From positions 85,904-149,903 of the forward strand of contig NZ_JH725082.1 of assembly GCF_000278255.1 (NCBI RefSeq): DNA of 64,000 nt, given 5' to 3'. This document shows positions 49,035 through 60,339 of this stretch, one piece after another. Within the stretch, counting starts at the first letter, position 1. Every line of letters starts with the position of its first letter. The stretch is from Bartonella melophagi K-2C (GTDB taxonomy: Bacteria; Pseudomonadota; Alphaproteobacteria; Rhizobiales; Rhizobiaceae). The position numbers were made by a program, and so were the translations under genes. The notes under the pieces were generated by a model that was not told where the DNA came from, did no database searches, and saw only the letters and a list, made by a program, of their open reading frames with translations.

Positions 49035-51218
49035 ATGAAACAGACGATAACGGATCAGATTGCTACTCAGGATATAACGATGCAAAATCCAGCACGATTT
49101 ATTAATCGAGAATTTTCGTGGCTAGAATTTAATAATCGTGTGGTAATGGAGGCTGCTAATCCGAAGCATCCTTTATTAGAGCGCCTACGTTTTCTTGCAA
49201 TTTCAGCAACTAATCTTGATGAGTTTTTTATGGTCCGTGTTGCTGGCCTTGTTGGTCAAATTTGTGCAGGGATTGTAGAACGCAGTGCAGATGGACGAAC
49301 CCCACAGGAGCAACTTGATTTTATATTAACTGAGATTTCATATCTGCAAACTAATCAGCAACAGAAATTTTGTGTTTTACGTCATGAATTAAAGCAGAAT
49401 AATATTGAAATTATTCACTCTGATAGCCTTTTAAAACTTGAAAGATTGTGGCTTGAAAAGCATTTTTTAAACACGATTCTTCCTATTTTAACGTTTTCAT
49501 TTATTGATTCTGCTCGCTCTTTTCCATTTATTCCTAATTTAGGGCTCTCTATTGTATTCCAATTGTTGCACTATGTTGATCAACGCCCTGTGACGGCATT
49601 ATTGTGTATGCCGGCTGATTTGAAACGTTTTATTTTACTTCCTCAAGAGAGGAATAGTTTTCGTTTTATCACGTTTGAAGATGTTATTGGCCTTTTTGCT
49701 AGCCATTTATTTCCTGATTATGAAGTTAAAGGAAAAGGTATATTTAGAATTATCCGTGATAGTGATATAGAGGTGGAAGAAGAGGCTGAAGATCTTGTCC
49801 ACCTTTTTGAAACTGCACTTAAAAGGCGTCGTCGTGGACAAATCATTCGAATTGAATTTGATGTTAAAATGCCTGAAGATTTACGTCAATTTATAACAAG
49901 TGAACTTTCAGTTTCTGATAATTGTATCGGTACTTTAGATGGATTGTTGGCACTTGATATGATATCAGAAATTGCTTCTATCCCACGTGATGATTTGAAA
50001 TTTGTTCCTTATAATCCTTACTTTCCTGAACGTGTTCGCAAATATAATGGTGATTGTTTTGCAGCTATTCGTGAAAGTGATATTATTATTCACCATCCTT
50101 ATGAATCATTTAGTTTTGTTGTGCATTTTTTACGTCAAGCTGCTCAAGACCCTAATGTTGTTGAGATCAAGCAAACTCTTTATCGCACGTCGAAGAATAG
50201 CCCAATTATTGGTGCTTTGATTGATGCTGCCAAACGAGGTAAATCAGTAACCGCTTTGGTAGAACTTAAAGCACGTTTTGATGAAGAGGCTAATATTCGC
50301 TGGGCACGTGATCTTGAACATGCGGGTGTTAAAGTTGTTTTTGGTTTTATTGAACTTAAAACACATGCTAAAATGTCTTTAGTAATGAGGCGCGAAGAGA
50401 ATAATCGTTTTCGCTTTTATGTACATCTTGGTACAGGCAATTATCATCCAATTACCGCTAAAATTTATACTGATCTTTCTTTTTTTAGCACTGATGATAG
50501 CATTGGTCATGATATTGCATTACTTTTTGATTATATTACTCAATATAAACAACCAAATGAAGCAATGAAAATTGCTTTTTCTCCATTAACATTGCGCAAT
50601 CGTATTCTTGAACATATCGAAGAGGAAATTGTCAATGCGCAACAGAGGCAACCTGCTGCTATTTGGATGAAAGTAAATTCGTTGGTTGATCCTGAAATTA
50701 TTGATGCTTTATATCGCGCTAGTCAAGCTGGTGTACAGATTGATTTGATTGTCCGTAGTATATGTTGTTTAAGACCTGGTGTTCCAGGCATTTCTAATAA
50801 TATTCGTGTAAAATCAATAATAGGGCGGTTTCTTGAGCATAGCCGTATTTTCTGTTTTGGTAATGGTGAAGATTTACCGAGTGAAAATACCATAGTTTAT
50901 TTTGGTTCAGCCGATATGATGACACGTAATTTGGATCATCGTATTGAAGTGTTGGTTCCAGTTTTTAATAAGGCAGTTCGTCAACAAATTCTTTCACAAA
51001 TTATGTTGGCTAATATTATTGATAACCAACAAAGCTTTGATATATTGAGCAATGGAACATCAAAACGTATAACACCGTTAAAAGGTGAAAAACTATTTAG
51101 TGCGCAGGAGTATTTTATGACCAATGCAAGCCTTTCTGAGGAGGGAAAATCTTTTAAATCTTCTGCTTTACGTTTAATTGCATTGCATCGGCAGAAAAAA
51201 AAGACAGATAAAGACTGA
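49035..51218 (+). CDS. ppk: Polyphosphate kinase
   Basis: PPK1 makes inorganic polyphosphate from ATP. The 727-residue protein has the N-terminal helical domain starting FINREFSWLEFNNRV, the head domain, and two phospholipase-D-like catalytic domains with the autophosphorylated histidine in ELKTHAKMSL and the second conserved histidine in YVHLGTGNYHP; EIKQTLYRTSKNSP is also diagnostic. Length is typical. The downstream ppx starts 8 bp after the stop, so synthesis and breakdown genes are in one transcript. Confidence 0.97.
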   Translation: MKQTITDQIATQDITMQNPARFINREFSWLEFNNRVVMEAANPKHPLLERLRFLAISATNLDEFFMVRVAGLVGQICAGIVERSADGRTPQEQLDFILTEISYLQTNQQQKFCVLRHELKQNNIEIIHSDSLLKLERLWLEKHFLNTILPILTFSFIDSARSFPFIPNLGLSIVFQLLHYVDQRPVTALLCMPADLKRFILLPQERNSFRFITFEDVIGLFASHLFPDYEVKGKGIFRIIRDSDIEVEEEAEDLVHLFETALKRRRRGQIIRIEFDVKMPEDLRQFITSELSVSDNCIGTLDGLLALDMISEIASIPRDDLKFVPYNPYFPERVRKYNGDCFAAIRESDIIIHHPYESFSFVVHFLRQAAQDPNVVEIKQTLYRTSKNSPIIGALIDAAKRGKSVTALVELKARFDEEANIRWARDLEHAGVKVVFGFIELKTHAKMSLVMRREENNRFRFYVHLGTGNYHPITAKIYTDLSFFSTDDSIGHDIALLFDYITQYKQPNEAMKIAFSPLTLRNRILEHIEEEIVNAQQRQPAAIWMKVNSLVDPEIIDALYRASQAGVQIDLIVRSICCLRPGVPGISNNIRVKSIIGRFLEHSRIFCFGNGEDLPSENTIVYFGSADMMTRNLDHRIEVLVPVFNKAVRQQILSQIMLANIIDNQQSFDILSNGTSKRITPLKGEKLFSAQEYFMTNASLSEEGKSFKSSALRLIALHRQKKKTDKD

Positions 51219-51225
51219 AATATCA

Positions 51226-52737
51226 ATGACATATATAAATGGTCAAGGTCGACTGAAAGGGCGTAAACCCATTGCTGTGGTCGATATTGGTTCAAATTCT
51301 GTTCGACTTGTTGTCTATGAAAGTCTTGTACGCTCGCCGACGGTTTTATTTAACGAAAAAATTCTTTGTGGTCTTGGTCAAGGTGTTGCAAAAAGTGGCT
51401 TTTTAGAAAAAAAATCAACTGAAATGGTATTGCACACATTGAAACGATTTCGTGCACTTTGCCAACAGATTGGTGTGGATCAGATTCATGCTTTAGCAAC
51501 AGCAGCAGTACGAGAAGCAAAAAATGGGGTAGCTTTTATTCAGGATGCTGAAAAGATCTTACACGATAGAATATGCATTCTTTCAGGAAATGAAGAAGCA
51601 GTTTATTCGGCTTATGGAGTTATTTCCACCTTTTATCGGCCAAATGGTGTTTCTGGTGATCTTGGTGGTGGAAGTCTTGAGCTTATTAATATCTATAATT
51701 CTAACTTAGGTGAAGGAATAACGCTACCATTGGGTAGTTTGCGGTTGCAATATATGTCTAATAACAATATTGCAGCAGCAGCAAAGATTGCTCATGAGAA
51801 GCTTTATGAAGCTTCTTTTATGCATAAAAGTACGCCACATTATTTTTATGCAGTAGGAGGTACGTGGCGTAATCTAGCAAAACTTCATATGGCCGCCAAA
51901 CATTACTTGTTACCTGTTGTACACGGTTATGAAGTTGATGCACTTGAGATGAAGGATTTTCTGCACTTTGTGGCTAGTGATAATATTGATAATTTGAAAG
52001 GTATTTCAGCTATTTCAAAGAATCGTCGTCAACTTTTAGCTTATGGAGCAGTCGTCCTTATTGAACTTATTCAGTATATGGGTTTAAAAAGAATAGTTTT
52101 TTCTGGGGCTGGAGTTCGTGAAGGTTTTCTCTATTCACAGTTATTGCAAGAAGTTCGCATTTCTGATCCTTTAATTGCAGCCTGTCAAGAAATGGCTATT
52201 TTACGAGCACGCTCACCAAAGCAGGCAGATGAACTCATTGATTTTACTACAAATGCATTTGAAGCTTTTGGCATTTTAGAAACTGAAGATGAATATCGTT
52301 ATCGTAAAGCTTCTTGCCTTCTTTCTGATATTGGTTGGCGTATACATCCAGATTATCGAGGTAATGAGGCAGCTAATCAAATAGCGTTAGGATCCTACCC
52401 AGGGATTTCTCATGAGGGGCGCATTTATGCTGCATTAGCTGTTTTTTTTCGTAATGCGGGGTTATTTGCCGATAAAGAAATTCCAGATGTTCTTAAATTA
52501 ACGACTCGTGATATGGTTGAAAAGGCACGTATCCTTGGGGGGGTTATGCGTATTGCTAATCTTTTTAGTGCTTTTACTACAGGGATTTTACCTGATCTAT
52601 TATGGCAGAAAAAACAAGATCACGTTATATTACATATTCCAATGTGTCATGCTGATTTAATAGGTGAACGGCCTTTGGGACGATTGAAACAATTATCAAA
52701 GATAACAAAATTACCTCTGACATTTGAAATTTCATGA
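51226..52737 (+). CDS. ppx: Exopolyphosphatase (Ppx/GppA family)
   Basis: The enzyme releases phosphate from polyphosphate and may hydrolyse pppGpp. An upstream frame reaches 51178 inside ppk, but the ATG at 51226 is chosen as it starts shortly before the conserved IAVVDIGSNSVRLVVYE and lies just after the ppk stop. The 503 residues show the ASKHA-fold phosphate loops DIGSNSVR at about 35-42 and SGDLGGGSLEL at about 145-155, and the longer C-terminal domain usual in Rhizobiales Ppx. Translational coupling with ppk is likely given the 7-bp gap. Confidence 0.95.
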   Translation: MTYINGQGRLKGRKPIAVVDIGSNSVRLVVYESLVRSPTVLFNEKILCGLGQGVAKSGFLEKKSTEMVLHTLKRFRALCQQIGVDQIHALATAAVREAKNGVAFIQDAEKILHDRICILSGNEEAVYSAYGVISTFYRPNGVSGDLGGGSLELINIYNSNLGEGITLPLGSLRLQYMSNNNIAAAAKIAHEKLYEASFMHKSTPHYFYAVGGTWRNLAKLHMAAKHYLLPVVHGYEVDALEMKDFLHFVASDNIDNLKGISAISKNRRQLLAYGAVVLIELIQYMGLKRIVFSGAGVREGFLYSQLLQEVRISDPLIAACQEMAILRARSPKQADELIDFTTNAFEAFGILETEDEYRYRKASCLLSDIGWRIHPDYRGNEAANQIALGSYPGISHEGRIYAALAVFFRNAGLFADKEIPDVLKLTTRDMVEKARILGGVMRIANLFSAFTTGILPDLLWQKKQDHVILHIPMCHADLIGERPLGRLKQLSKITKLPLTFEIS

Positions 52738-52844
52738 TTCTTTCATAGATGAATTAAAAGTTTATTATTTTCTAAAATAACAACACGTTCAGACTTATTA
52801 TATATTTAATGTGTATATCTCTCTATAGAACTATCTTTTGCAAA

Positions 52845-53996
52845 CTAAAGTTGCTTAGTTGTTAGCTCTCCATTATGAAAATAAAATGCTAGCTGGCCTT
52901 TTAGCATTTGTTCTGCTTTTTGACCAAATATTTCATAACGCCAACCACTCATAGCAGGAATATCTTCCGTTGTACCACCATGAGCGATTTTTTCTAAATC
53001 ATTGGAAGTTGCGATAATCTTAGGAGCAATGTTATTTTCATTTGCAACGAGTTTTAATAATACTTTAAGCAGGTCAATTGCAGCAGCTGTTTTATCATGA
53101 ATAGGATTATGCTTGGGAAGGTCAGGTAAAGAAGCAATATCAACTTCAAAACTTTCATGGATAGCTTTGATTAATGCTTGTGTTATTGATGAATGATACC
53201 CACTTTTTTTTAGGCTGCGTAAATGTTTTAGTTCAAGTTCGTCTTTTGGTTGTTGAATTGCAAGTTCGATAAGGCATTCGTCTTTCATAATATGACGACG
53301 CGGAACATTATGCTTGCGTGCTTCACGTTCACGCCAAGCAGCGACTTTTTGTAACACAGCCAGTTCACGAGGGGCTTTAACTTTTCCTTTCACTTTTTTC
53401 CATGCGTCTTCTTCTGGTATATCGTAAGTTGTTGGTGTTAAAAGAATCTCAAGTTCATCATTCATCCAATGGGTTCGTTTGTTTTTTTCTAGTTTCTTTT
53501 TCAATAAAAGATAAACATCTCTTAAATAAGTTACATCAGCAAGTGCGTAGAGCAATTGTTTTTCAGAGAGGGGGCGATGGCTCCAGTCTGTAAAGCGAGA
53601 TGATTTATCAAGATGATGTCCAGTGCAGCGTTTTACAATTTGATCATAGGAGATAGAATCACCAAATCCACAAATTGATCCCGCTATTTGTGTGTCAAAT
53701 AGAGGGTAAGGGATAATTCCCCCGAGATGATAGATAGTTTCTATATCTTGGCGTGCGGCATGAAAAACTTTAACAATTTTTTTATCTGTCATCAGGTTAA
53801 AAAATGATTGTAGATCAATATCTGGTACCATTGGGTCAATAAGCATTGTAACATTTGGAGATGCAAGCTGAATCAGGCACAGTTGAGGCCAAAAGGTTGT
53901 TTCGCGGATAAATTCAGTATCTACAGTTACAAAATCAGAATTACTCAAAGCGGCAATTGCAATTTCAAGTTCTGTTGTCTGTGTAATAAGTTTCAT
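52845..53996 (-). CDS. rnd: Ribonuclease D
   Basis: A 3'-5' exoribonuclease that trims tRNA and other stable RNA precursors. The 383-residue protein has a DEDDy nuclease domain: D26 and E28 in VTVDTEFIRE, HAARQDIETIYH, and Y-x3-D in YALADVTYLRD. One HRDC domain is clear from about 205 (KVAAWREREARKHNVPRRHIMKD) and a second, weaker one may follow. A GTG lies one codon upstream; the ATG at 53996 is taken as the start. It is convergent with ppx and divergent from aspS, the usual rhizobial rnd/aspS neighbourhood. Confidence 0.94.
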   Translation of the reverse strand: MKLITQTTELEIAIAALSNSDFVTVDTEFIRETTFWPQLCLIQLASPNVTMLIDPMVPDIDLQSFFNLMTDKKIVKVFHAARQDIETIYHLGGIIPYPLFDTQIAGSICGFGDSISYDQIVKRCTGHHLDKSSRFTDWSHRPLSEKQLLYALADVTYLRDVYLLLKKKLEKNKRTHWMNDELEILLTPTTYDIPEEDAWKKVKGKVKAPRELAVLQKVAAWREREARKHNVPRRHIMKDECLIELAIQQPKDELELKHLRSLKKSGYHSSITQALIKAIHESFEVDIASLPDLPKHNPIHDKTAAAIDLLKVLLKLVANENNIAPKIIATSNDLEKIAHGGTTEDIPAMSGWRYEIFGQKAEQMLKGQLAFYFHNGELTTKQL

Positions 53997-54139
53997 CACT
54001 TTATTATAGCATAAGTAGGTTAAAATTGTCTTTTACTGTATTTTTTTTCCAGGTTTTTTAGGGGGTGTCTTGACAAGTAGCTGCCAAAAATCGTTTGTAA
54101 CGCGTATAAAAACAATTTATAATTTAGAGGCAGAAAACT

Positions 54140-55930
54140 ATGCACCGTTATCGCAGTCATAATTGCGCCGCGCTTCGTAAATGCGATGTAGGAATACAAG
54201 TCCGTCTTTCAGGGTGGGTTTATCGTGTTCGTGACCATGGCGGAATTCTTTTTATTGATTTACGAGATCATTTTGGAATCACACAGATTGTTGTTGATCC
54301 TCATTCACCTGCTTTTAAAACTGTTGAGAAGGTGCGTGCTGAATCAGTTATTCGTGTGGATGGGGAAGTGCGTGCACGTGCTGATGAGGTTATTAATGCC
54401 GCTTTACCAACGGGCGAGGTTGAAGTTTTTGCAAGTGAAGTGGAAATTCTTTCAAAATCTGGTGAACTTCCTCTACCAGTTTTTGGTGAACCTGATTACC
54501 CAGAAGATATTCGATTGAAATATCGTTTTCTTGATTTGCGTCGAACAACTATGCATAAGAATATAATGCGTCGCACTGAAATTATTGCTTCCATAAGAAA
54601 GCACATGCAAGATTGTGCCTTTACAGAATTTACGACACCACTTTTAACGGCATCATCACCAGAAGGAGCACGCGATTTTTTGGTTCCAAGTCGTATACAT
54701 CAAGGAAAATTTTATGCACTACCTCAAGCGCCTCAGCAGTATAAACAGTTATTAATGGTTTCTGGTTTTGATCGTTATTTTCAAATAGCTCCATGTTTTA
54801 GAGATGAAGATCCACGTGCAGATCGTTTGCCAGGTGAGTTTTATCAATTAGATGTTGAAATGAGTTTTGTTGAGCAGGAAGATGTTCTTACAACGATGGA
54901 GTCTATTATACGTTCTGTTTTTGAAGAGTTTGCCGATGGAAAGTGTGTTACACAAAATTTCCCTCGTATTTCATACGATGAAGCAATCCAGAAATATGGT
55001 TCAGATAAGCCTGATTTACGCAATCCAATTATTATGGAAAGTGTTTCTCAACATTTTTATGATTCTGGTTTTAAGGTTTTTGCTCAGATTTTAGCGAGTG
55101 ATAAACATGCGCAGGTATGGGCTATTCCCGCTAAAACAGGGGGCAGCCGTTCTTTTTGTGATCGTATGAATGCATGGGCGCAAGGTGAAGGGCAGCCCGG
55201 TCTTGGCTATATTTTTTGGCGTCAAGAAAATGGAGTCTTTGAGGGAGCTGGTCCTATTGCTAAAAATATTGGTGAGCAGAGAACTGAAGCTATTCGTGCG
55301 CAACTTGGGCTTGAAAGTGGTGATGCTTGTTTTTTTGTTGCAGGAAATCCGAAAAAATTTGCATCTTTCGCTGGTGCTGCACGTACACAAGTAGGAGAAG
55401 AGTTAGATCTTATCGATCATAAATGTTTTTCTTTAGCGTGGATTGTTGATTTCCCATTTTTTGAATGGAATGAGGATGAGAAAAAGATTGATTTTGCACA
55501 TAATCCTTTTTCAATGCCTCAAGGGGGAGAAGAGGCTATTGATTATCAAGATCCTCTCACTATCAAAGCTTTTCAATATGATCTTGTTTGTAATGGTTAT
55601 GAGATTGCATCAGGTGGAATCCGTAATCATTCACCAGAAATGATGTTGAAGATTTTTAAGCTTGCAGGCCTTTCTGAAGAGGTGGTCGAAGAACGTTTTG
55701 GTGGTCTTTATCGTGCATTTCATTATGGCGCTCCACCTCATGGTGGTATGGCTGCTGGTATTGATCGTATCATAATGCTTTTGCAAGGTGTAAAAAATTT
55801 ACGTGAAATTTCTTTATTTCCTATGAATCAACAAGCACTTGACCTTTTGATGAGTGCTCCATCTGAAGTTTCTGCCGTACAGTTGTCTGATTTAGGAATT
55901 CGAATTGTTCGTACTGCCAAAAATGATTGA
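54140..55930 (+). CDS. aspS: Aspartyl-tRNA synthetase
   Basis: Class IIb synthetase that charges tRNA-Asp. The 596-residue protein has the N-terminal OB anticodon-binding domain ([23 protein letters not shown]), motif 2 in [20 protein letters not shown], the bacterial GAD insertion in the middle, and motif 3 in [16 protein letters not shown]. Bacterial-type length indicates the full AspRS. Many alphaproteobacteria use a non-discriminating AspRS together with GatCAB to make Asn-tRNA; which kind this is cannot be read here. Upstream aagaggcagaaaac gives only a weak ribosome-binding site. Confidence 0.96.
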   Translation: MHRYRSHNCAALRKCDVGIQVRLSGWVYRVRDHGGILFIDLRDHFGITQIVVDPHSPAFKTVEKVRAESVIRVDGEVRARADEVINAALPTGEVEVFASEVEILSKSGELPLPVFGEPDYPEDIRLKYRFLDLRRTTMHKNIMRRTEIIASIRKHMQDCAFTEFTTPLLTASSPEGARDFLVPSRIHQGKFYALPQAPQQYKQLLMVSGFDRYFQIAPCFRDEDPRADRLPGEFYQLDVEMSFVEQEDVLTTMESIIRSVFEEFADGKCVTQNFPRISYDEAIQKYGSDKPDLRNPIIMESVSQHFYDSGFKVFAQILASDKHAQVWAIPAKTGGSRSFCDRMNAWAQGEGQPGLGYIFWRQENGVFEGAGPIAKNIGEQRTEAIRAQLGLESGDACFFVAGNPKKFASFAGAARTQVGEELDLIDHKCFSLAWIVDFPFFEWNEDEKKIDFAHNPFSMPQGGEEAIDYQDPLTIKAFQYDLVCNGYEIASGGIRNHSPEMMLKIFKLAGLSEEVVEERFGGLYRAFHYGAPPHGGMAAGIDRIIMLLQGVKNLREISLFPMNQQALDLLMSAPSEVSAVQLSDLGIRIVRTAKND

Positions 55931-56216
55931 TAAAATTAATTGTTATTTTGATGCTAAATTTATTAAAGGTTATGTTTTAAAATGATAAAAATGAGCTTTA
56001 TGGGGTAATATTTCACTTTCTCCTATCGACCGATAAAATAAATAGTAAACATTCTTTTCTAAATTTTCAGGATTAATCTATTTCCTTATTATTTTTTACT
56101 CACAATAGTTATTTACATAATATAGTTTTTGTAAAATGTTCAGGTACTAAAAATTTGCACTTAATAGGCCTTATGGCGTACTTATTTTTTATTTTGGAAA
56201 TTTCTATTCACGTATT

Positions 56217-58466
56217 ATGTCAGTTAAAATGAGTCAGCCTTTTGATAAAGAATGTATTGAGCCAGTAGAATTGTGTTCTGCTTTGCAGGAGCGCTATTTG
56301 GCTTATGCGCTTTCTACTATTACACACCGTGCATTACCTGATGTACGAGATGGGTTAAAACCAGTACATCGGCGTATTATCCATGCGATGCGTTTATTAA
56401 AGCTTAATCCTGGGCAGTCTTATGCTAAATGTGCGCGGATTGTGGGTGATGTGATGGGTAAATTTCATCCTCATGGTGATGCATCTATTTATGATGCGTT
56501 AGTACGTTTAGCTCAGGATTTTGCTGTTCGTTACCCATTAATTGATGGGCAGGGCAATTTTGGTAATATTGACGGTGATAATGCTGCAGCCATGCGTTAT
56601 ACAGAAGCACGTATGACTGAAGTTGCAGCATTGTTACTTGAAGGGATTAATGAAAACGCCATTGATTTTCGTTTGACTTATAATGAGGAAGATGAAGAGC
56701 CTGTTGTTTTACCAGGTGCTTTTCCTAATCTTTTAGCCAATGGTTCATCAGGTATTGCTGTTGGTATGGCGACATCTATTCCACCACATAATGTTGCTGA
56801 ATTATGTGATGCAGCATTGCATTTGATTGCTCATCCCAATGCAAATAATGAGGATTTAAATAAGTTTGTACTTGGACCTGATTTTCCAACAGGTGGTATT
56901 TTAGTTGAGCCTAAAAAGAGCATTGAAGAATCATATCGTGCAGGGCGTGGATTATTTCGGTTGCGTTCACGTTGGCATCAAGAACAAATTAGCCGCGGTT
57001 CTTATGTCATTGTTGTTACTGAAATTCCATATCAAGTACAAAAATCACGTCTTATTGAAAAAACGGCAGAATTATTACTTGCACGGCGTTTGCCAATGCT
57101 TGAAGACATTCATGATGAATCTGCAGAAGATATCCGTATTGTTCTTGTTCCCAAAAATCGTACAGTTAATTCTGAGCTCTTAATGGAGTCACTTTTCAAA
57201 TTGACTGATTTTGAGGTGAGATTTCCTCTTAATCTCAATGTTTTGACTTTAGGTAAAGTACCTAATGTTCTTTCTTTACGTGAAAGTTTACAGCAATGGC
57301 TTGAACACCGTAAAGAGGTGCTTGTTCGTCGCTCAAATTATCGACTTAATGAGATTAATCGTCGATTGGAAATTCTTAATGGATATCTTATTGCGTATTT
57401 GAATCTTGATGAGGTGATCCAAATTCTTCGTGAAGAAGATGAACCCAAAAAAGAATTAATTGAACATTTTAAATTAACGGATAATCAGGCTGAAGCTATT
57501 CTTAATATGCGGCTGCGTTCTTTACGGAAACTTGAAGAGTTTGAAATTCGTAAAGAATTTGAGTCTCTTAAGACTGAAGAAGCGCAATTGCAAGCCTTAT
57601 TAGCCTCCAATATAAAACAGTGGAAAATGATTTCAGATGAAATCACAAAAGTTCGAAAAATTTTTGGGCCTGAAACTATTTTAGGCAAAAGACGTACAAC
57701 ATTTGAGGATGCCCCAAAGCACGATGTTAATGATATTCAACAAGCAATGATTGAAAAAGAACCGGTAACTATTATTATTTCTGAAAAAGGTTGGATGCGA
57801 GCTTTAAAGGGCCATTTGAATGATTACAAAATGCTTTCTTTTAAAGAGGGGGATTGCTTAAAATTAGCATTACCAGCATTTACTACAGATAAAATTGTTG
57901 TGGTAAGTACTGGTGGAAAATTTTTTACTATTAGTGCAAATGTTTTACCTGGAGGAAGAGGGCACGGTGAACCAATTCGTATTTTAGTGGATATGGATGG
58001 TGAACACGATATTTTAACAGCCTTTGTACATAATGCGCAAGAAAAGCGGCTTTTGGTTTCAGCTTATGGAAATGGTTTTATTGTTTCTGAAAATGAAGTG
58101 ATTGCCAATACGCGAAAAGGAAAGCAAATTATGCATGTGAAATCTCCTGATAAAGTAAAACTTTGCGTTCCGGTAAATGGTGATTATGTCGCAGTGGTCG
58201 GAGAAAACCGCAAAATGCTTATCTTTGCCATAGAGCAAATACCAGAAATAAGCCGCGGTAAAGGTGTTCGTTTACAGCGTTACAAAAGCAGTGGTGTTGT
58301 TGATGCCAAAACCTTTAATTTGTCAGAAGGTTTAAGTTGGCAAGATACAGCTGAACGCAGTTTTAATCGCCAGTCTGATGAGCTTATTGAGTGGATGGGA
58401 ACACGTGCTGGTGTGGGACGCTTGGTTCCAAAAGGATTTCCAAAATCAGGAAAATTTTCTAATTAA
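56217..58466 (+). CDS. parC: DNA topoisomerase IV subunit A
   Basis: ParC with ParE unlinks replicated chromosomes. The 749-residue protein has the cleavage domain with tyrosine Y128 in [10 protein letters not shown], the coiled tower, and a short C-terminal domain without the GyrA box (the corresponding place has GGRGHGEPI), which together with length distinguishes it from gyrA at 8.5 kb. The quinolone region reads [13 protein letters not shown]89 sits at the position of E. coli Ser80 and D93 at Glu84. The start ATG 56217 is followed by another ATG three codons later. Confidence 0.96.
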   Translation: MSVKMSQPFDKECIEPVELCSALQERYLAYALSTITHRALPDVRDGLKPVHRRIIHAMRLLKLNPGQSYAKCARIVGDVMGKFHPHGDASIYDALVRLAQDFAVRYPLIDGQGNFGNIDGDNAAAMRYTEARMTEVAALLLEGINENAIDFRLTYNEEDEEPVVLPGAFPNLLANGSSGIAVGMATSIPPHNVAELCDAALHLIAHPNANNEDLNKFVLGPDFPTGGILVEPKKSIEESYRAGRGLFRLRSRWHQEQISRGSYVIVVTEIPYQVQKSRLIEKTAELLLARRLPMLEDIHDESAEDIRIVLVPKNRTVNSELLMESLFKLTDFEVRFPLNLNVLTLGKVPNVLSLRESLQQWLEHRKEVLVRRSNYRLNEINRRLEILNGYLIAYLNLDEVIQILREEDEPKKELIEHFKLTDNQAEAILNMRLRSLRKLEEFEIRKEFESLKTEEAQLQALLASNIKQWKMISDEITKVRKIFGPETILGKRRTTFEDAPKHDVNDIQQAMIEKEPVTIIISEKGWMRALKGHLNDYKMLSFKEGDCLKLALPAFTTDKIVVVSTGGKFFTISANVLPGGRGHGEPIRILVDMDGEHDILTAFVHNAQEKRLLVSAYGNGFIVSENEVIANTRKGKQIMHVKSPDKVKLCVPVNGDYVAVVGENRKMLIFAIEQIPEISRGKGVRLQRYKSSGVVDAKTFNLSEGLSWQDTAERSFNRQSDELIEWMGTRAGVGRLVPKGFPKSGKFSN

Positions 58467-58551
58467 TATGATGGTAGCATATAAATCATTGGCTTAAAGT
58501 GCAATAGCAATAGGCTTTAGGCTCTTTTAAATTTATCGGCAATAGTAATTT

Positions 58552-58576
58552 AAAGGGATTATTATAAAATCCCTTT
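58552..58576. terminator. Inverted repeat between convergent parC and the MFS gene
   Basis: aaagggatt and aatcccttt form a perfect 9-bp stem with a 7-base loop 85 bp after parC and just past the MFS stop. T-rich sequence follows on the minus strand. It probably terminates the MFS transcript and perhaps both. Confidence 0.65.
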
Positions 58577-58587
58577 GAAAGTTACGT

Positions 58588-59832
58588 CTATTTAGAGTGA
58601 TGTTTAAAAAGACTTCCACGCTCAGCCCATATTACAAGAAAGATAGCGATAAGACTGAGAAAAAAAAATCCTGCTGAATTGGGGATCATTGTTTCATCAA
58701 AGTGTTGTGCGACGAAAAAACCGAGACCTGTAGCAATAGATGTTTGAAGAAAACCAGATACAGAAGCTGCTGTTCCAGCAATTTTTCCTAAAGGTTCAAG
58801 AGCAAGTGTATTGAAATTAGCCATAATACCACCACACGTAAACATGAGTATAGAATACAATAGCATGTAAAAAGAAAAAGAGATGATACCGCCTGTTAAA
58901 ATTGATGCGATAAACCAGATACATGAAATGGTGCAAAATAGCAGAAGCATACTGTGACCGATGCATCGCATTCCAAGACGATGAACAAGTCGAGAATTTA
59001 AGAAAGCTGATACTGCTTGAAATGCAGCACTGGCTGCAAAAGCTACAGGGAATAAAAAACCTAAGTTATAGATTCCTTCATATATTTGTTGCGATGTGTT
59101 AACAGCAATAAAAATGCACCCTAACATAATGGAAGTAGCAAGCGTGTAACAAAGTGCAGTCCGGTTTGTAATGACAAGGCATAAACCACTTTTAATAGAA
59201 GAAAAAGAAAGAGAGCGCTGGGTATGGAGAGTTTCAGGTAAGCGCAAGTAAATCCAAATCATCAACCCAAAACCAACAAATGCCATGAATATAAAAATAA
59301 GTTGCCAATGCTCAAGAAATAAAATTGTCTGTCCTATTATTGGTCCAAGCATTGTTGCAATGAGAAAAACCATCATGACTATGGACATGACTTTTGCCAT
59401 TTCTCGACCGTTGTAGAGATCTCGTACCATGGAGATTGTAAGCACACGCATTGCAGCACCCCCAATGCCTTGCAAAATACGTAGAATAAGTAACAAGGGA
59501 AAACTTGTTACATACGCACAGCCAAGTGCTGTTAATGAATAAAGGGTAAGGCCTATGAGAACAAGTTTATGCCGCCCGAAACGGTCACTTATTGGACCAA
59601 AAAATATTTGTGTAACACCAAAGCTGATAAGATAACAAGAAATGATATAATGCTGATCATTTTCGTCAATAATATTAAAGCTGTTTAAAATATTAGGCAT
59701 AGCTGGCAGCATAATATCAATGGCTATAGAATTAATTGCCATCAATGCTGCAATGATAATGACAAATTCTTTATATCCAATTCTTTTTTTGATTGCATCT
59801 ATATGCTTTTGTTCGTCAACCGAATATGACAT
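58588..59832 (-). CDS. MFS drug exporter, Bcr/CflA family
   Basis: The 414-residue inner-membrane protein has about twelve hydrophobic segments. The Bcr/CflA signature is visible: SIAIDIMLPAMPNI in the first segment, the MFS motif A loop GPISDRFGRHKLVLIG, and RILQGIGGAAMRVLTISMVRDLY in segment 4-5. This family exports drugs such as bicyclomycin, chloramphenicol or sulfonamides, and sometimes cysteine or siderophores; the substrate is not visible. A GTG lies two codons upstream, but the ATG at 59832 with aaaggg before it is the better start. It is in a minus-strand run with grxD, bolA and pur genes but separated by 75 bp. Confidence 0.88.
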   Translation of the reverse strand: MSYSVDEQKHIDAIKKRIGYKEFVIIIAALMAINSIAIDIMLPAMPNILNSFNIIDENDQHYIISCYLISFGVTQIFFGPISDRFGRHKLVLIGLTLYSLTALGCAYVTSFPLLLILRILQGIGGAAMRVLTISMVRDLYNGREMAKVMSIVMMVFLIATMLGPIIGQTILFLEHWQLIFIFMAFVGFGLMIWIYLRLPETLHTQRSLSFSSIKSGLCLVITNRTALCYTLATSIMLGCIFIAVNTSQQIYEGIYNLGFLFPVAFAASAAFQAVSAFLNSRLVHRLGMRCIGHSMLLLFCTISCIWFIASILTGGIISFSFYMLLYSILMFTCGGIMANFNTLALEPLGKIAGTAASVSGFLQTSIATGLGFFVAQHFDETMIPNSAGFFFLSLIAIFLVIWAERGSLFKHHSK

Positions 59833-59907
59833 ATACACCCTTTAAAATAAAAAAAACTCTGACTGAATAGCAGTTCATTAAGAGGCTGAATAAAATTAAA
59901 GTTAATT

Positions 59908-60240
59908 CTATGATATATTAAAGGTAATGTTTTTTTCTTTGAGTAGTTTTTGTAACTCATCACTTTGAAACATTTCTTTAATAATATCGCAACCGCCAAT
60001 AAATTCACCTTTGATATAGAGTTGTGGAATTGTTGGCCAATTTGAATAATCTTTTATTCCCTGACGCAATTCATCAGAAGTTAAAACATTAATTCCTTTA
60101 TAGTGTAACCCTAAATAGTCAAGAATTTGAACAACTTGCCCAGAAAATCCGCATTGCGGAGCATTAGGTATTCCTTTCATGAATAAAACGACATCGTTTG
60201 TTTTAATTTCATTATCAATAAAATCATAAGCAGTAGTCAT
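59908..60240 (-). CDS. grxD: Monothiol glutaredoxin (Grx4/GrxD)
   Basis: CGFS-type glutaredoxins bind and pass on [2Fe-2S] clusters rather than reduce disulfides. The 110-residue protein has the active site C30-GFS in GIPNAPQCGFSGQ, WPTIPQLYIKGEFIGGCDI with the glutathione-binding TIPQ/IGG residues, and the typical C-terminus. It lies 99 bp downstream of bolA on the same strand. BolA and CGFS glutaredoxins form a heterodimer with a bridged cluster in many organisms, so the pair is functionally meaningful. Confidence 0.94.
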   Translation of the reverse strand: MTTAYDFIDNEIKTNDVVLFMKGIPNAPQCGFSGQVVQILDYLGLHYKGINVLTSDELRQGIKDYSNWPTIPQLYIKGEFIGGCDIIKEMFQSDELQKLLKEKNITFNIS

Positions 60241-60339
60241 TTTTATTCCTTATATTGGCTACATTTTAGGAAAATTACAGTTGTATTGGTCTTATTTTAA
60301 ATCGTATTAACAAAATGAATGCAAGAAGAAATTTTTAGA

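Noticed and set aside
51178-51225. N-terminal extension of ppx overlapping ppk
   Set aside because: The extension duplicates ppk coding sequence in another frame; the ATG at 51226 fits the family start.
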